Source of the DNA: Flavobacteriales bacterium
Lineage (GTDB): Bacteria > Bacteroidota > Bacteroidia > Flavobacteriales > Flavobacteriaceae
Reading direction: 5' to 3'
DNA length: 6,829 bases
NCBI GenBank assembly: GCA_015494775.1
Contig: WGAP01000176.1
Coordinates: 1-6,829 of the forward strand
A model generated the notes under the pieces. That model made no database searches. It saw nothing but the letters and a program-made list of their open reading frames with translations, and was not told the DNA's origin. The translations under genes were made by a program, and so were the position numbers. Below are positions 6,608-6,829 of this stretch, in pieces. How positions within the stretch are numbered: position 1 is the first letter of the stretch; every line of letters starts with the position of its first letter.

Positions 6608-6650
6608 CCGGCAGCCCGTGCCGGTCTGCCTACACGGCTCCACAAGCCGT
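6608..6650. repeat. Two tandem 17-nt hairpins
   Basis: CCGGCA-GCCCG-TGCCGG (6608-6624) and ACGGCT-CCACA-AGCCGT (6634-6650) are both perfect 6-bp stems with 5-base loops, separated by 9 bases. They directly precede the larger hairpin unit at 6652 and may be its 5' part. Neither is followed by a T-run, so they are not obvious terminators. Confidence 0.5.
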
Positions 6651-6651
6651 C

Positions 6652-6696
6652 GGGGCGCCGGCGGCGGAATGAAATTCCGCTGCCGGCGGCGCAAAA
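6652..6696 (+). repeat. Structured GC-rich repeat unit, left copy
   Basis: The unit is GGGGCGCCGGCG (6652-6663), a variable 18-base tip, then GCCGGCGGCGCAAAA (6682-6696). It folds into a 15-bp stem (6656-6670 with 6674-6688, one G-T wobble) with a GAA loop. The outer and inner blocks are repeated exactly in opposite orientation at 6767-6809, while the tip differs. This looks like one half of a REP doublet or MITE-like element. Confidence 0.65.
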
Positions 6697-6766
6697 TTTT
6701 GTTGTCAAATGTTTTGATGTAGGATTTCCCGATTATTCAATGCTTTGAAAGGAAATTTCCGCCGAT

Positions 6767-6809
6767 TTTTGCGCCGCCGGCCCCGCGCCTTGCGCGGCGC
6801 CGGCGCCCC
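6767..6809 (-). repeat. Structured GC-rich repeat unit, right copy (inverted)
   Basis: Read on the minus strand, it has the same GGGGCGCCGGCG block (6809-6798), a 16-base tip CCGCGCAAGGCGCGGG, and the same GCCGGCGGCGCAAAA block (6781-6767). It folds into a 14-bp stem (6775-6788 with 6792-6805, one mismatch) with a 3-base loop. The tip pairs with itself although its sequence is unlike the left copy. The similarity may extend to the window edge, where both copies share CAAG shortly before GGGG. Confidence 0.65.
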
Positions 6810-6829
6810 TTGTCTTGCTTCGCGGGCTA

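Larger units (their letters stand above)
6538..6829. other. Non-coding region rich in GC hairpins upstream of tdh
   Basis: No credible gene is present. The first 63 bases are AT-leaning and should hold the tdh promoter: on the minus strand TATTTTTA (6562 to 6555) is a 7 of 8 -7 match, but the nearest TTTG is 25 bases upstream, too far for a confident call. From about 6601 the DNA becomes very GC-rich and is filled with inverted repeats, interrupted by an AT-rich core at 6697-6766. The region continues past the window edge. Confidence 0.7.

Noticed and set aside
5974..6672. 232-codon open frame on the plus strand
   Set aside because: It is a shadow of the threonine dehydrogenase gene, which carries all catalytic motifs on the other strand, and it runs on into the hairpin region.
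6608..6693. tRNA-like cloverleaf from the chain of hairpins
   Set aside because: There is no acceptor stem closing the region, no T-loop consensus and no anticodon arm of the proper size.
6538..6708. N-terminal extension of threonine dehydrogenase to an upstream ATG
   Set aside because: The extra 57 residues are arginine- and glycine-rich translation of the repeat region and precede the normal Rossmann start MKKVIIGANG.
6601..6829. CRISPR array from repeated GC-rich units
   Set aside because: The units are in opposite orientation, only two in number, with a 70-base AT-rich core between them and no direct repeat-spacer periodicity.

Overview
The window looks like a chromosomal segment of a member of the Bacteroidota. 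The evidence is protein-family signature and signal style. It has a Bacteroidota-type OstA-like protein, a two-transmembrane Wzz protein with a long cytoplasmic N-terminus, an SDR-type L-threonine 3-dehydrogenase, and a TAnnTTTG-like promoter element. Most starts lack a Shine-Dalgarno sequence. The genus cannot be told from the sequence. There are no tRNA or rRNA genes, no CRISPR array and no transposase gene.

Region 1 (1-4113, minus strand) is a tightly packed envelope operon. In transcription order it holds a Wzz-like chain-length regulator, dTDP-4-dehydrorhamnose 3,5-epimerase (rfbC), dTDP-4-dehydrorhamnose reductase (rfbD), methylmalonyl-CoA epimerase (mce), and an OstA/LptA-like lipopolysaccharide transport protein that runs off the left edge. 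The first four genes are joined by three successive 4-bp ATGA stop/start overlaps, which suggests translational coupling. RfbC and RfbD complete dTDP-L-rhamnose synthesis, Wzz would set the length of the rhamnose-containing polysaccharide, and the OstA-like protein would help move LPS to the outer membrane. The mce gene belongs to propionate/methylmalonyl-CoA metabolism and is the functional outlier.

Region 2 (4114-5579, plus strand) begins with a 71-bp divergent intergenic region holding promoter candidates for both directions. It is followed by rsmG (16S rRNA G527 N7-methyltransferase, probably from a GTG start) and a flavodoxin-fold NAD(P)H-dependent FMN reductase. The 159-bp gap between them holds a possible frameshifted mini-ORF and a 17-bp inverted repeat.

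Region 3 (5581-6829) has an SDR-type L-threonine 3-dehydrogenase on the minus strand. It converges on the FMN reductase with a single base between the two stop codons, and a perfect 7-bp-stem hairpin contains both stops. Upstream of tdh, 6538-6829 is non-coding and rich in GC hairpins. Its most notable content is a pair of structured repeat units in opposite orientation (6652-6696 and 6767-6809). They share outer 12-bp and inner 15-bp blocks, but their hairpin tips have different sequences that still pair. That resembles a REP doublet or MITE-like element and is the most unusual thing in the window.
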